Assembly: GCA_000711775.1 (NCBI GenBank)
Contig: ARYC01000369.1
Location: 81,712 to 145,711 of the forward strand
DNA: 64,000 nucleotides
Source: Oxytricha trifallax
Taxonomy: Eukaryota > Ciliophora > Spirotrichea > Sporadotrichida > Oxytrichidae
Direction: 5' to 3'
Of the stretch, positions 48,044-60,300 are shown piece by piece; the stretch's first letter is position 1; each line of letters begins with the position of its first letter. A program made the position numbers and the translations under genes. The notes below the pieces were generated by a model. That model was not told where the DNA came from, searched no databases, and saw only the letters and a program-made list of their open reading frames with translations.

Positions 48044-49353
48044 TAATACTTTCAAAATCCAAAAACCCCAAAACCCCTTAATGAGTTTTATATGTGTTTT
48101 GATTGCTATGGGTAGTGTTGGGGATTTGAGTTTCTTTTGGGTTGATTGAGATTTAGATTCCTAATTTCATTGTATTTTCATTTTTTGTATGAGTAATTCA
48201 ATATGATTCAATTTTTGCAACTATAGACTCTTAAGAAATTGATTTGATCAATTATTATTTATAAAATTTCATGCAATCTTTAAATTATCGATATTGTTTG
48301 TTTAATTTAATCAAAAAAGTGATATTTCTTCAAAATTTCAAATTCATTGTTTGAAGGTTCTTATTTTCATAATTTATATACTCCCAATATAGTTTTGTAT
48401 TTTAGGAGATCCTTCAAATTAAGTTTTAACTTTATTAGGAGCATAACTATTTTTTTAATTTTAAATTTAAGTGCTCCTAATATTGTTTTTAACTCAATTA
48501 TCATCTCCTAATTAAATTAAAACATTATTAAGAGGCCCTCCTAATTAAATTATTGAATAATTAAGCACTATTTAATGGAACTATTGTCAAAATTGCAAAG
48601 ATCCATATCTATAACTTGTTTACAACTTTAATATATTTCTCTATAATAGACATTTTAATTGACCTCCTTTAAGATATCTATATTAAATAGATGATTTATT
48701 TGTTATTTATTCCTGAAATACATTATTTGAGATTGAAATACATCTCTGCTCATTTTATCTCAAATTTATGGGTCAAATGAATAAATTATTAACTTTAAAA
48801 TTTCTTATTTCTCCTATATTTGGAGTATTATATTTAATAATGCCTGAAAACTATGCTAATACTGTTTAAAATAAACACTGAGAATAAGATGCTAATTCTA
48901 TATTATAGCATAAATAAAAAGTACTTAGTTATAAAACCTTATTTTTTAAAATGGTTTTTGCCTTAATGCCAAAAATTATTAATGAATTAAATATATAGTT
49001 TCTTAAATATGATTGATAAAATTGATCATTTATGAAAAAGTTGAAAAACATAGAAAGGTATGTTATAATTTAAGATATTTCCTTTAAAAGTTCTCATTCA
49101 TATTTCTAAACATCTTTATACAAAAGATCTGCAAGAAAAGTTCTCTCTAAAAAATATTTTTTTAATATTATATATCAGAATAAAAATAGTTCTTCATTAC
49201 CCAAAGAAACTCTAATCCCCAACACAACTTATATAAATCAAAACACGTATAAAACTCATTAAGGGTCTTTGGGGTTTTGATTATTTAAAAAGAAATTTTA
49301 TTAATTAGATTTAAGTAGGACATTCTTAAATTTATATTTAATTTTGAATCAAA
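48044..49353 (+). other. First IES of GST C, expanded, pointer AATCAAA
   Basis: AATCAAA lies at 48037-48043 and 49347-49353. At 1310 bp it is the equivalent of the 80-bp IES of GST B; without the 1220-bp TBE-like element inside, it is about 90 bp. Confidence 0.9.
48060..49279. mobile_element. 1220-bp non-autonomous TBE-like element
   Basis: The ends carry C4A4 repeats (CAAAAACCCCAAAACCCC at left, GGGTCTTTGGGGTTTTG at right) and an imperfect inverted repeat of about 85 bp, as in TBEs, but the interior has no TBE gene. Flanks are ATC and ATT, a possible ANT duplication with one change. It is probably moved by TBE transposase in trans. Confidence 0.88.
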
Positions 49354-49545
49354 CGCAATCTTGAGATATCTTGGTACCGCCTTGAACTACTACCCAGAAG
49401 ATGCCTATCATGCTTATTTAGTCGACTCAATCCTTGATAGTGTCAACGATAATTTTAATGCCTTGTATAAAGCTGCTTTCAACCCAAATGAAGAGACTAA
49501 AGCTGCTCTATTAGCTAATTTCTACTACAACACTCTACCTAGATT

Positions 49546-51729
49546 AAAAATTCCTATTTCCTTCAAGTAAGTTTATATGAAAATAAAATAGTTTATAATT
49601 TTACACTAATCATTTATTGATTTCATCCATAATTTTAATGAGTTAAAACCATATATTTTTGATTTTTATTTTTAAAAATTGAGCAATATATACAGATTTG
49701 GCATTAAATAGAGATATAGAATATATTAATTATCATTTATCTTAAATATAGATCATAATTATCCAGAAACAACAGAAACAAGAGATTAAGACATGTTAGA
49801 TTAAAGAAAATTTTATTTTTTAATATTAAATGTAGTCTTAATTCACTGGTATTAAGTTAGATTTGTAGTTAAATGGGTACGTTGAGATATTGTACTTCCT
49901 TTTGAATATTTGGAGATAATAGCAAGTAGATCATTATAAAAAATGCGATCCTATTTTCAAAAATTTTTATGGCATTGGTCTGTCTAAGAGAAGATATTTA
50001 ATAGGGATTTAGATTTAAACAAATGAGTGATTCCTTAAAGGAAATGAATCGTAATAGGTTTTCGCCATCTCATTATTTCTTCGACTCATGCCTTTCTATG
50101 TCCCATAATCATATCTGTTCACCTCGGGGTACCTCCCCCCACCCCTCCTCCCAGTCCCTAAACCGAGGTACCTCCCCCCGCCCCTCCCCCCACCTTAAAA
50201 TGAAGTCCCCTTTATATTCCCCACTTTAAATGAAAAAACATTTTCCCAAGGTATGAATCGACTCACTTGTGACATCTCACTCTCCTTATAATATTTACTC
50301 TTAAATGACATAAATTTTTCTAAAATCTTTAATATCATTTTTATAGCTATGTTGATGTTATATTTAATTTTTGGCAACTCTCACTTCGTCCGTCAAATAT
50401 TTTAGAGATATACTCCAATCGGAAAATATATTTCAATTGAGTTTAGATTATCTAGAATTTTTGCAGATTTTATTAATACAATAGATTATATGCATAAAAT
50501 TTACAAAAATCTTTTTCAAACTAAATCAACTTCATTCAATTTTAATTTAAAAATTAGCATGAGTAAATTTTACAAAATACTCATTTACTGTCTAGAATAA
50601 AAACTATTATTTCATAATTTATGAATAAATTCAACATTTTGAATAATAATTTTGAATTTATTCATAAATTATGAAATAATAGTTTTTATTCTAGACAGTA
50701 AATGAGTATTTTGTAAAATTTACTCATGCTAATTTTTATATTAAAATCGAATGAAGTAGATTTAGGTTGAAAAAGATTTTTGTAATTTTTATGTGTATAA
50801 TCTATTGTATCAATAAAATCTGCAAAAATTCTAGATAATCTAAACTCAATTGAAAAATATTTTCCGACTGGAGTATATCTCTAAAATATTTGACAGACGA
50901 AGTGAGAGTTGCCAAAAATTAAATATAACATCAACATAGCTATAATAATGATATTAAAGATTTTAGAAAAATTTATTTCATTTAAGAGTAAATATTATAA
51001 GGAGAGTGAGATGTCACAAGTGAGTCGATTCATACCTTGGGAATATGTTTTTTCATTTAAAGTGGGGAATATAAGGGGGACTTCATTTTAAGGTGGGGGG
51101 AGGGGGGGGGGAGGTACCTCGTTTAGGGACTGGGGAGGGTGGGGGAGGTACCTCGGGGTGAACACATATCTTTTAAGCAAATCCTTTTTTTTATTCATGG
51201 TCATTTAAATTATTGGGTATTTTATATTTTTCTGCACTTCTACGTAAAATATAGATATATTTCAGATAAATATCTCAAGTTAAAATTAATGGTTGCTTGA
51301 TATGAATGATTGCTCCCGCTTCTCATGGAGCAAATTGCTGATTAAATTTATCATTTTATTTTTTTTCAGTAGAAATTCTATAGCTTTTCTGTTTTAAATA
51401 TTTTAATAAGTTGCTTTAATGAATTCAAATTTTAGCTACAGGAACAACAAAAAACTATTGTTCAAACGTTTGGGTAAGTTAAGATGGTTCTTATTAATAT
51501 CTCTATGAATCTGAATCATTTTGTTTCATTAGTTTAAACTTTTTCTCTTTTCATATAATAAGGCTTTTAAGAATGAGATTTTAATCCCTCTTGAGATGCC
51601 AAGTACAATCCAAATGTAAAATTAATTTAGTAATTCTAATTCATTAAAATTCAATATATAATATATTCACAATATCTCATAAACTATTAATTCAAAAAAT
51701 ATTACTAAAGGGGATTAGGGTTTTCAATT
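49546..51729 (+). other. Second IES of GST C, pointer ATT
   Basis: ATT lies at 49543-49545 and 51727-51729. The interior matches the GST B IES (17098-18808), with an additional 1049-bp foldback element at 50116-51164. Confidence 0.85.
50116..51164. mobile_element. 1049-bp foldback element with C/G-rich ends
   Basis: The ends are TGTTCACCTCGGGGTACC and its complement. The flanks are CATATC at 50110-50115 and 51165-51170, a 6-bp target duplication; the empty site in the GST B IES reads CTTCTC. The outer 80 bp of each arm consist of C-runs (G-runs on the right arm) around repeated GGTACCTC units; the inner arms are AT-rich and almost perfectly complementary. Open frames of 60-68 codons in the arms are mirror images of one another and are not genes. 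Confidence 0.92.
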
Positions 51730-52008
51730 TATTGCTGCTTTCTCATAATATTATTAATAATATATTTTAGTATTTTCGATAAGAGACTTGAGGGCAACAC
51801 GACAGGATTCATCGTTGGAGATCGAATAACAATTGCTGATTTCGCCTTAGCAGCTTTTGCCTACAGTTTATTCTTGAATGAAATCTGTCCAGTAAAAGCA
51901 CAAATTGAAGAAGTAGTCAAAAGATTTGTAAACTTTTACAAATATTCTCTTGCTCTTGGAGAGCATGTTAAGGCACACCTAGAAATCAGAAAACCAGCTC
52001 CATGGTGA

Positions 52009-52726
52009 TCTGATAGCAATTTCATTAGATGTAAACTATGATATTTTGAAGCTTTTTAATTTCCATTAAGTTAATTGTCATTTAAGATTTTCTAAGTTTT
52101 TTGTTTTTAATTTATCGAATGATCATGTTTTATTTAACATAAAATCATTTATATCATCAAAATGATTTTATGCCATATTAAATATATAATTTATACTATA
52201 AAAGATGCTTTATTAAGTTGATAAGCTAAAGTTTTTGAAAAATAACTGAAATTATATGTTTAATAAAGATTTTGAATATATTGGACTAAAAAAACAATTA
52301 AGACAAGAAAGAATTAATAAGGGCATTAATGAGTTTAAGTTATTCTAAGATAAGATATCTGTATGAGTTATTTATCAATAAGCCCAAGATATTTTAACTA
52401 TCTTCAAATGTCTTATATCTGTAAAAATGAGACTTAAATAGCTGAAAACATTGTAAACATGGCCTCCTCGAACCTTCAAAGCCTTATAAGCCCATTTTTA
52501 AATCAGGCATATATAAGCCTTCATTTATACCCCATTTATGTAATTTTTTAATTAAAATTATGATTATTTATTAAACTATATTATTTTTAACTAGAATAGT
52601 AATAAAGTTAATGATAATTAAATTTCTCTTAAGAGATTTCATTTAATAGAAGTCCATATTTAATTTATAGTAATATTAATTAATTAAATCTCTATTTTTA
52701 TTAAATTAATTAAGATTATCAGGTAA
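52009..52726. other. Spacer between GST C and gene G2
   Basis: A less AT-rich patch at 52440-52535 is open on both strands (MASSNLQSLISPFLNQAYIS on plus from 52459; MKAYICLIQKWAYKALKVRG on minus) and may be an extra segment of G2, but the strand could not be decided. Confidence 0.35.
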
Positions 52727-52935
52727 ATGGATCAATAGAAGAGAGCTTATTAGCCATTTGAGGCTGGAACTGGACGTTATTGCATCGTCTTGAACTGATT
52801 TTTAATCAAAATTGAAGCTATAAGTATAACGATGGAAGTCAAAATATTTTAGAGAGATTCATTAACAGACCATCCGGAAATTATATAAACAATTAGCACT
52901 AAAATTGCATGTTCTCTTATATTCTTAATTCTTTT
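52727..52935 (+). CDS. Gene G, copy G2: unrecognised protein with a 22-bp IES
   Basis: ATG 52727 reads MDQQKRAYQPFEAGTGRYCI, then VLK. Removing a 22-bp IES (52795-52816, pointer TTGAA at 52790-52794 and 52812-52816) bypasses the TGA at 52796-52798 and continues LQVQRWKSKYFREIHQQTIR then KLYKQLALKLHVL. The joined stretch is basic and helix-like. The copy at about 25520 has the same TTGAA junction. The 3' limit is uncertain; the frame stays open into AT-rich DNA. The family is not recognised. Confidence 0.5.
52795..52816 (+). other. 22-bp IES in gene G2, pointer TTGAA
   Basis: Bounded by TTGAA at both ends. Its removal restores one open frame, and it is at the same position as the 13-bp IES in G1. 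Confidence 0.5.
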
Positions 52936-54175
52936 TATTGCTCAATCAACCATTATATACAAATTTTTAATTACATTTAAAATTTCACTTTCTTTTCAAA
53001 ACTTCTAGCTTATTGCTTTAAAAATAAGTATAAATATTGAAAATTATATCATAATTTTTTTTATAACTTGTATTAATTTTATTCACATCATAAAACAAAA
53101 TTGAATGATTTTTTTAACCATCTTTAATGCAAACTATACTTTTTTCCCCAATTAATTTATAGTAGAGATGAAACTTTGATATAAAATTTAGATATTTTTG
53201 CTTAATTTTTTAAAAATAATAAACTATAACTTTTTCATAAGCATGATTAATTATAGATACTCATCAGTTAAATTTAATGTATTTATGCGTGAATTTAATT
53301 TTCACTTTTATCTCACTCATATGATAATGAAAATTAAAATTATAAATATAAATTAGGATATTTTGAAGTTTAATGTATACATTTATTTTAGTTTTATATT
53401 TTAATATATTATTCATTGAATTCTATTTTAAATAAAATTATGAAAGTCATAATTATTATTCAATTAGGAGATTATTAATGTGACAAAATTGTAAATTTTC
53501 TTAGAAAAATTTTATGTATTTTATTTTATTGTAATGATATAAAATAGTATTGATAAGCATAAATAAATAAATGATTAATATATTGATTACAACAGTATAT
53601 AAAATTAAGTATCTTATCAAGGTGTTTAAATAAATTATAGAATTAAGTATTTTTAAATAAAATATTGGAAAAAATCAAAATCTAATATTATGGCTATAAA
53701 TATTTAGTAAATTTAATTAAATCTAATTTTACTTGCTTAAAATGGTGCTATTTTTGCTATGGTACTTAATGGGGATTTTAAATTTGAATTTATTTTTAAA
53801 TAATATATGACCATTTTATTATCACTTAGAAAAAGGTAGAGAATAATTCAATTTATTTAATTTCAATCGTCAAACTTCCTTATTTTCTAAAAAAAACTTT
53901 TTTTTCTCAAATGAATATAATATAAATTTTTCCATTTCATTCAAAATAAGCTTCTTATAGATGTTTTATGCAAACATTATTTGTCAATCTATGTATTTAA
54001 ATTATATATATTTTTTACTTGAATATTAACTAAGAATTTATGTTTGAATCATGCTTGCTTGAATTTTAAATGAGTAAATTTATAACTGTAAAAATAATTT
54101 TGTTTTCTCACAAATTTGAATTTACTGTAATTTTTCTAATGTGTAATAATTAAATAAATTTTAATTTATATATTT

Positions 54176-54527
54176 TTAGGTGCTTTTACATGTAATAAAT
54201 AAGATCCTAATTTAATTTCTAATTTTTATATTATAAATACGCTCATAAAATAAGGAAAGCTATTATTGCAATTAATATTATATAGTAACAAATTATAATT
54301 AAATTATAGCAACATAATTATACTAGAATTTAATTATTTTATTAATAATAATTTGCTGAAATTTTAATAAAAAACTAAAGTGATTAAGCATGATTTCTTT
54401 TAAATTTAAGTTTATAATATAAATGTAGAGAAAAGTAGTTTATTAACCTCAGGATTTCAGTCACCAGTTGGCAAAGCGAGAATTGCTAAAGAATCAGAAC
54501 AATAACAAAAAATTTAAAATGACGTTC
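54176..54527 (+). pseudogene. F-family gene, copy F4, first segment (frameshifted)
   Basis: The altered leader motif at 54176 is followed by ATG 54423 (MQRKVVYQPQDF). One base is missing relative to F2 just after this (GATTTCAG against GATTTACAG), after which the family pattern continues in another frame (SPVGKARIAKESEQQQKIQN). The segment would end at GTTC 54524-54527, the same pointer as F2. A later coiled-coil patch at about 55765-55860 (DAELGFQFLSADQMQILSKL) may be its third segment. It is likely a broken copy. Confidence 0.5.
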
Positions 54528-54529
54528 TA

Positions 54530-57380
54530 AATCTCAAAATATTATCGAATTTATTCACAATACTTCGATTGTTTTAAATATATTTAAGATGAGAAATAAT
54601 TTATTATTATAAAATTTTTAATTCTTTTATTTCAAAGATAAGTAGTTTAATACCATAATTACAAAATGCTAAGATAATGGTGTAAATTGGCGAATCATTC
54701 ATGATGTTAAAAGGGAAAATTTACAGAATAATATGTATTTGAGCAAATATATATTTGAGAATCTTTTAAAGAATTAAGTTGTTTTGGGAGCAATTAAAGC
54801 AAAAATTTCTTGTATAATATTGTTAGAATAAAAATTTTAATTAGACAATCATTGCTACACTTTTCAATTTAATCTAAAGTCAAAAAGAAATAAAATTTCA
54901 TTAAAAACGAAAATAAAATGTCTCCCATGAATTTTTAAAATTTGTAATTAATTTTTGCAGCTTTAACACCATCAATATCATTATAATTTGATATTTTATA
55001 GATCTTAAAAGCTTTAGATGTTTATCTCTTAATTAATAATTGAACTAACTAAATTTTAAGTTTAATTAGCTTTTATCATGACATGTAAATGATTTATAAA
55101 TAAAACTGTTATAAATATATTATTTTCTAAGTTACCCATATATTATAGTTAAAAATATTGAGCAAAATTTAATGTTAATAAACTCAAAGGAATGATTACT
55201 TTTTAAAATTTATTTATTTATTACAAATAATTTTAAAAGAATATATATTATAGGGATTCAACAATATATGAATGAGATCTAAGTCTATTTTTTTAATTAA
55301 AAATGTTCTGAAATTAAAGGATTAAAATTAAATGTTTGAATCTAATTGATAATGATCAATAATTATTTATTATCATTCGATTACTCTAGATAATTAAGAT
55401 CTTATTTTTTAAATAATTAATTTATTAATTTAAATTATTATTATTATTTGGTTTCGATTGGGACTCTGAATGCTAGTAAACATTTATTTTTGTAAAATAA
55501 TTTAAAATCGAGACAAAATTTTTCCAATAATAAACTTATATATTTTTACTATTTAAATGAATTTTCTTAAAAAATTAATATCTTTAAAATTTGTAATTGG
55601 ATTTTATTATTTCTAAACATTATTAAATCTATATATTGATTACTAATTATTATTGTAAACAATAATAATTAAAGTTATAAAATAATTGGTCTTTTTAATA
55701 AGATAATATCTATGACTATTTTTATTAAGTATTAAATATAAAGTTTTTCTTTTAAAAATATAGGAAGATAAGTTGATGCAGAGTTAGGTTTTCAATTTTT
55801 GAGTGCTGATTAAATGTAAATACTATCAAAGCTTGAAAAATATATGATACAAACTTAGATTAAAATATTAATTTTTATATTTTATTTCTTAAAGATTTTT
55901 TTAAAACTTTTTTTTAAATTTAAAATATCAGATCTGAATTTCTTATTAGTCATATATAGCGAAATTAATTTATGATATATCTGTAAGCTTATCCAAAACA
56001 AAGACAAAGACAAAATTATTTTAATTTATAAAATAATTTTCAAATTAAATTAAATTAAACTGAGCAATATTATTTTGTACATAATTATCATAGGTATAAA
56101 TATTAAAATCTATAAGTATTTAATTCTTTGTGTAATTTTTTAATATCTTAATTTTTCTTTGATACAATTCATAAAATAAAATAAATTTTATACTTTCTTA
56201 TCTCATATTATTTTATTTTATTTAATTTAGTTTATTTTATTAACTCAATTTTTATCCATGCATTTTTTATTTAATGCAAATTAGTGATATTGAATTTAAA
56301 TTTTTTATTTTACTTAAAGTTTTATATTTTTATTAATTTTTATAAATTAATGAGTCCTATCTAGATACTCAAATACAATGATGAGAAGGATAGATTGAAC
56401 AGAGAAAAGATTAAGTTAGTAATTTAAACATAAAAGATTTTAATTAAAAATATTAAAATTAATATAAATTTATGTCTTTTTTAATGATTTTTATATGTGA
56501 TTTATTTGCCATATATTTTTTAATTGAATTTAAGCTTTATACATGAAGATATGATTCTAAGGGAGGGTTGAATAATTGATTGAAAATTAAAAGGTTGAAG
56601 TAAAAACTAATAATAATACTATTTGCCTTGCTTAAGCCTCATTTCAAATTTCTATAAAGCATTATATAGAATATTTAATAATTTAATTTTAAATATTTAC
56701 TAAAAATTTAATTCTAAAATTTACTACAGTAAGTAAATATCTTATCTTATGACATTTAAGGTTGATAAATATATATTACATATAAATGTTTGAGAAAATA
56801 CTTTTATTAGCTATTTCTCAAAATTGTATAAATTAAAATAAACAAATTAAAATTTATTTTAATAAAATGTAATTTGAATATTTAAAATTGTTTAAACAAA
56901 TTAAAATCTATATTAAAAAATTGAAAAATTAAGAATTCCCTAAAATTCTGAATTATTGCTTTAAGATAAGCAAATAAAATTTGTTTAAAGTTTAATAGTA
57001 GAATTTGTTAAACTAACTAATAACTATATATAACAACCCATTTTAATAAACAAATTCTCATATATAATTTAGTAATTTATAAAAAAAAAATAGGTATAAC
57101 TTGTTTTTAAGTTTTTAATTTCGTAGATGATAAATATAGAATCACTTTAAATATTAATTAAATTAACGAAATGTAAAATTAATTAATAATTTCATGTGCA
57201 TTAAATTTGTTTGATTCAAAGGAGTTTATTGAATTTAATTTTCAAAATAATATAGTAAAAGAATAATTTTTTTGATAATAATTTTATCCTATAATAAACC
57301 AAATACTAAGATCCTCCCTATAAATATCTTATTTTTAACTCCAATTAAAATTAATTGTTTCATTATTTAAATTATAAATA
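54530..57380. other. AT-rich region between F4 and F5
   Basis: Mostly featureless. Besides 55765-55860, a patch at 56345-56420 (ILKYNDEKDRLNREKIK) may be a coding remnant. No pointer pairs could be set. Confidence 0.35.
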
Positions 57381-57381
57381 T

Positions 57382-60300
57382 TTTATAGTTGTAATCGATT
57401 TAGGTTTTAAAATTAATGAAAAAGCTGCAGCAAGTCTTCTTCAACCCCCTAAAATAGTACCAAGTAAAAATAAGTTTAGTAATTAATCAATTCAAAATAA
57501 TATACTTAGATAATAAATAATTCTAAAAAAAATAAAACAAACTTTAGGAAAAATGTTGATATTTAATTTCCAATATTTATCATTTATTTTGGTAAAATTA
57601 TCATTATGTAGATTTAATCAATTCAAATTAATTTAATTTAAAATTTTAAAAATAAAAAAAGGTATTTTAGCAATAAAAATGGAAAAAAAATTTGAATATT
57701 AACCTTAAGACTTTTAGGCTGCCGAAGAGGAGGAGAAAGTGCCTAATGTACCAGGATCTTCTCAAAATCCGGTTGGAACACAAGCAAAGATTCAAAAATG
57801 AATAAAATGTTTTTAAAAGGACTTGAAATTATTTTTTTAAAAATAAATTAGTAAATAAGATGTAATTAAATTCAAATATGATTAAGTTAAATTAGGTTAG
57901 ATAGGAAAAATAATGGTAAATGCATTTACTATTTTTTTACAAATAATAAAATAGTATCTAATCAATTCAATAAATATAAAAAAAGTATAAATTAGAAATT
58001 ATAAACTTAATAATTCTAATTATAATATTGTTTCATTTATTTGATTTTTTCACCTAGTAAAAATTATCTTCCTTTTTTAATTTACTTTTCTTCCTGTAGT
58101 CGTTTCCAATATAATTGTTCTCTTTTCATGATTTTTAACAATCTTGCTTTTTGTGGATTTGCTAAGATCAATTGCATTCAATGCAGGAATATACAAAGCT
58201 TTCTCTTAGATACATTGTAAAAGGTTTTTCCTGCAGGATGATTCATTGTCTCTAATCGTTTCGCTAATGTCCTACATCAGTTTTAAACTTTAACAAAAAG
58301 ATTTAATTTTTTTTAAATCTTCTGCTAAATTGCTATTCCATTAAAACGATTGATCACTACTTAAGAATTCTCCATTTTAAATATATTTTCGTCATTTTCA
58401 AAGGAAAAAGACTTACTCTTTCTCAATCAGGACCACAAAACCCCTTAATTAAGTTTATTAGTTCTTTGATTACATTAATTTGTTGAATTGGGTCTATGAA
58501 CAAATCCTATTATGAAAATTATAGTAATGCATCAAATTTAATCAGTAAAACTTGTTTTTAAGCCATTTATTAGAGGTTTTAAGTTAATTTACTTAATTAC
58601 CATTCTATAAATAAAATGTAAATGTATGATTGTGTTGTGTGATTTTGGCATAATTGTCACTTATTCTGACATCATTTCATTAATTGAATGACCCTTGTTT
58701 TATCTATAAGCTGCTTTAGTATTTTTTTAGATATAGAGTTGTAATATTTAAGATTTAAATTAATCTTAATTATTAGGGCTTCAAATTTCCCAAAAATCTC
58801 ACTAGTTGTCACTACCTCTTCAGTTTAAAATTAAATAACTACGAGTTAACTTAACAATTCCAACCTTTGATTTCTTCACTTAGAGGCACTGATGAAATAA
58901 ATAATTGCCACTATTAATGGTGAAAAATAAATCATTATTTTTCTGGCTTCCAATCTATGTTTAAAACCCTAACTTATGAATCTCCTTAATTCATTTTATA
59001 GTCTGTGTTGTTATTAATCTAATCTATATAATTTAATTAATTTCTTATTAGATATCTGAGTAATAATCATAGAGTGCGAGCCTAAATGTATTATAATCCT
59101 AGACTAGGAATATAATATCTATATTAATAATGCAATCACACTTATTGAAACTTAATGTGGAGTGTATGGAATATTTATCATAATTTAAGAGATATTTGAT
59201 GAGATTGAACTTGTAATAATAATGTCGATTATTAATAACTTTTAATAAAAGAATTTTTTAAATTAGTTAGATTTGAAATGTCTAAATCAAGAACAAGAAT
59301 TAGTTGTTTATATTCTAATGATGAATTTAGTAATATTTGTGCTAAGAAGTTACAGGCTGTTATCGTATACTCTAACATTTTCCTTTTTATCTTTCTTATT
59401 TTTAGTTATTAATTAGCTTTAGATGCTTGTCATAATCTTCAATTTTTTTTTCCTTTTGTTAGTTGTTAATGGATGCTAATTATAGTTTCTTATTTGGAAT
59501 ACTACTTATGGCACTCAAAGCAGTCAACTTTTTATCAGTATTAATATTCTTTAAGTATTCTGTAAACTTTTCATTTTAATGTACCTTCATAAACCTATGC
59601 GAACTTAATATTTAGCAAAATCGCTTTCACAGACCACTCAAAAGTATAATTCCAGTTCTTCAGTTTATTAAGGAATTTATATTCAATCTTCGAACTAAAA
59701 ATTTCATTTAATTAGATATTAATTTATCTATGTCTAAAAATGGAATATGTTATGTCTAAAAATATGAATTTTGATAGTTACGTTATATTTAATAACTTAA
59801 AGTACAATAATGAAAAATCCTAATTGAAATCATATCTAGTAGAAACTTCATCTAAATAAAAAATAAAACTTTATTAAACTCAACCATAATTTGATTGCTG
59901 ATGATACAAGATTAAAAAGTTTATAAAAACTTCTACTTTCTATTTTTTATCTTTTTGCATTGTACTTTGAACTTTAAGTAGTAATTCCATGAATTTGAAC
60001 TAGTACAAAACATTTTTTTCCTCTGTCTACAACACATTGTGTACATTTTTTCTATTATTAATATCTATTTTGTTAACAGAGACTTCAAATGATGTCTCTT
60101 GTAGATCTTTATGAGAACTCTTCACGCACCATCATTTTTCATTGTTGCTAAAGTTAAGTCTCATTTAGATTGAATGAAGTGCTAACCATATTTCATTTCC
60201 TTAAATAGAATAAATTGTAAATTATAAGGAGAATGAAGTATAGAAAGTTGTGTCATGATGTTAGAATACTGTTTGATTAAATAGTAAAAGTAAAATACCA

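Larger units (their letters stand above)
47839..52008 (+). pseudogene. Glutathione S-transferase C (frameshifted)
   Basis: This is the third GST copy, closest to GST B. ATG 47839 is followed by an 8-bp duplication (ACTTACAA) that shifts the frame after five codons. The remainder of MDS 1 is intact (GEAIRMLF, KFEFDQLPGVETNGKMY). MDS 2 (49354-49545) reads SNAILRYLG and DAYHAYLVDSILDSVND. MDS 3 (51730-52008) has 5 extra bases near 51745-51775, then recovers RLEGNTTGFIVGDRITIADF and ends KPAPW, TGA 52006-52008. The total coding length is 676 nt = 663 + 8 + 5, so these two indels explain the difference from A and B. It is inactive unless the indels are corrected. Confidence 0.9.

Noticed and set aside
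50195..51091. Two near-identical 60-codon ORFs
   Set aside because: They lie on opposite arms of one palindromic element and are mirror copies of the same noncoding sequence.
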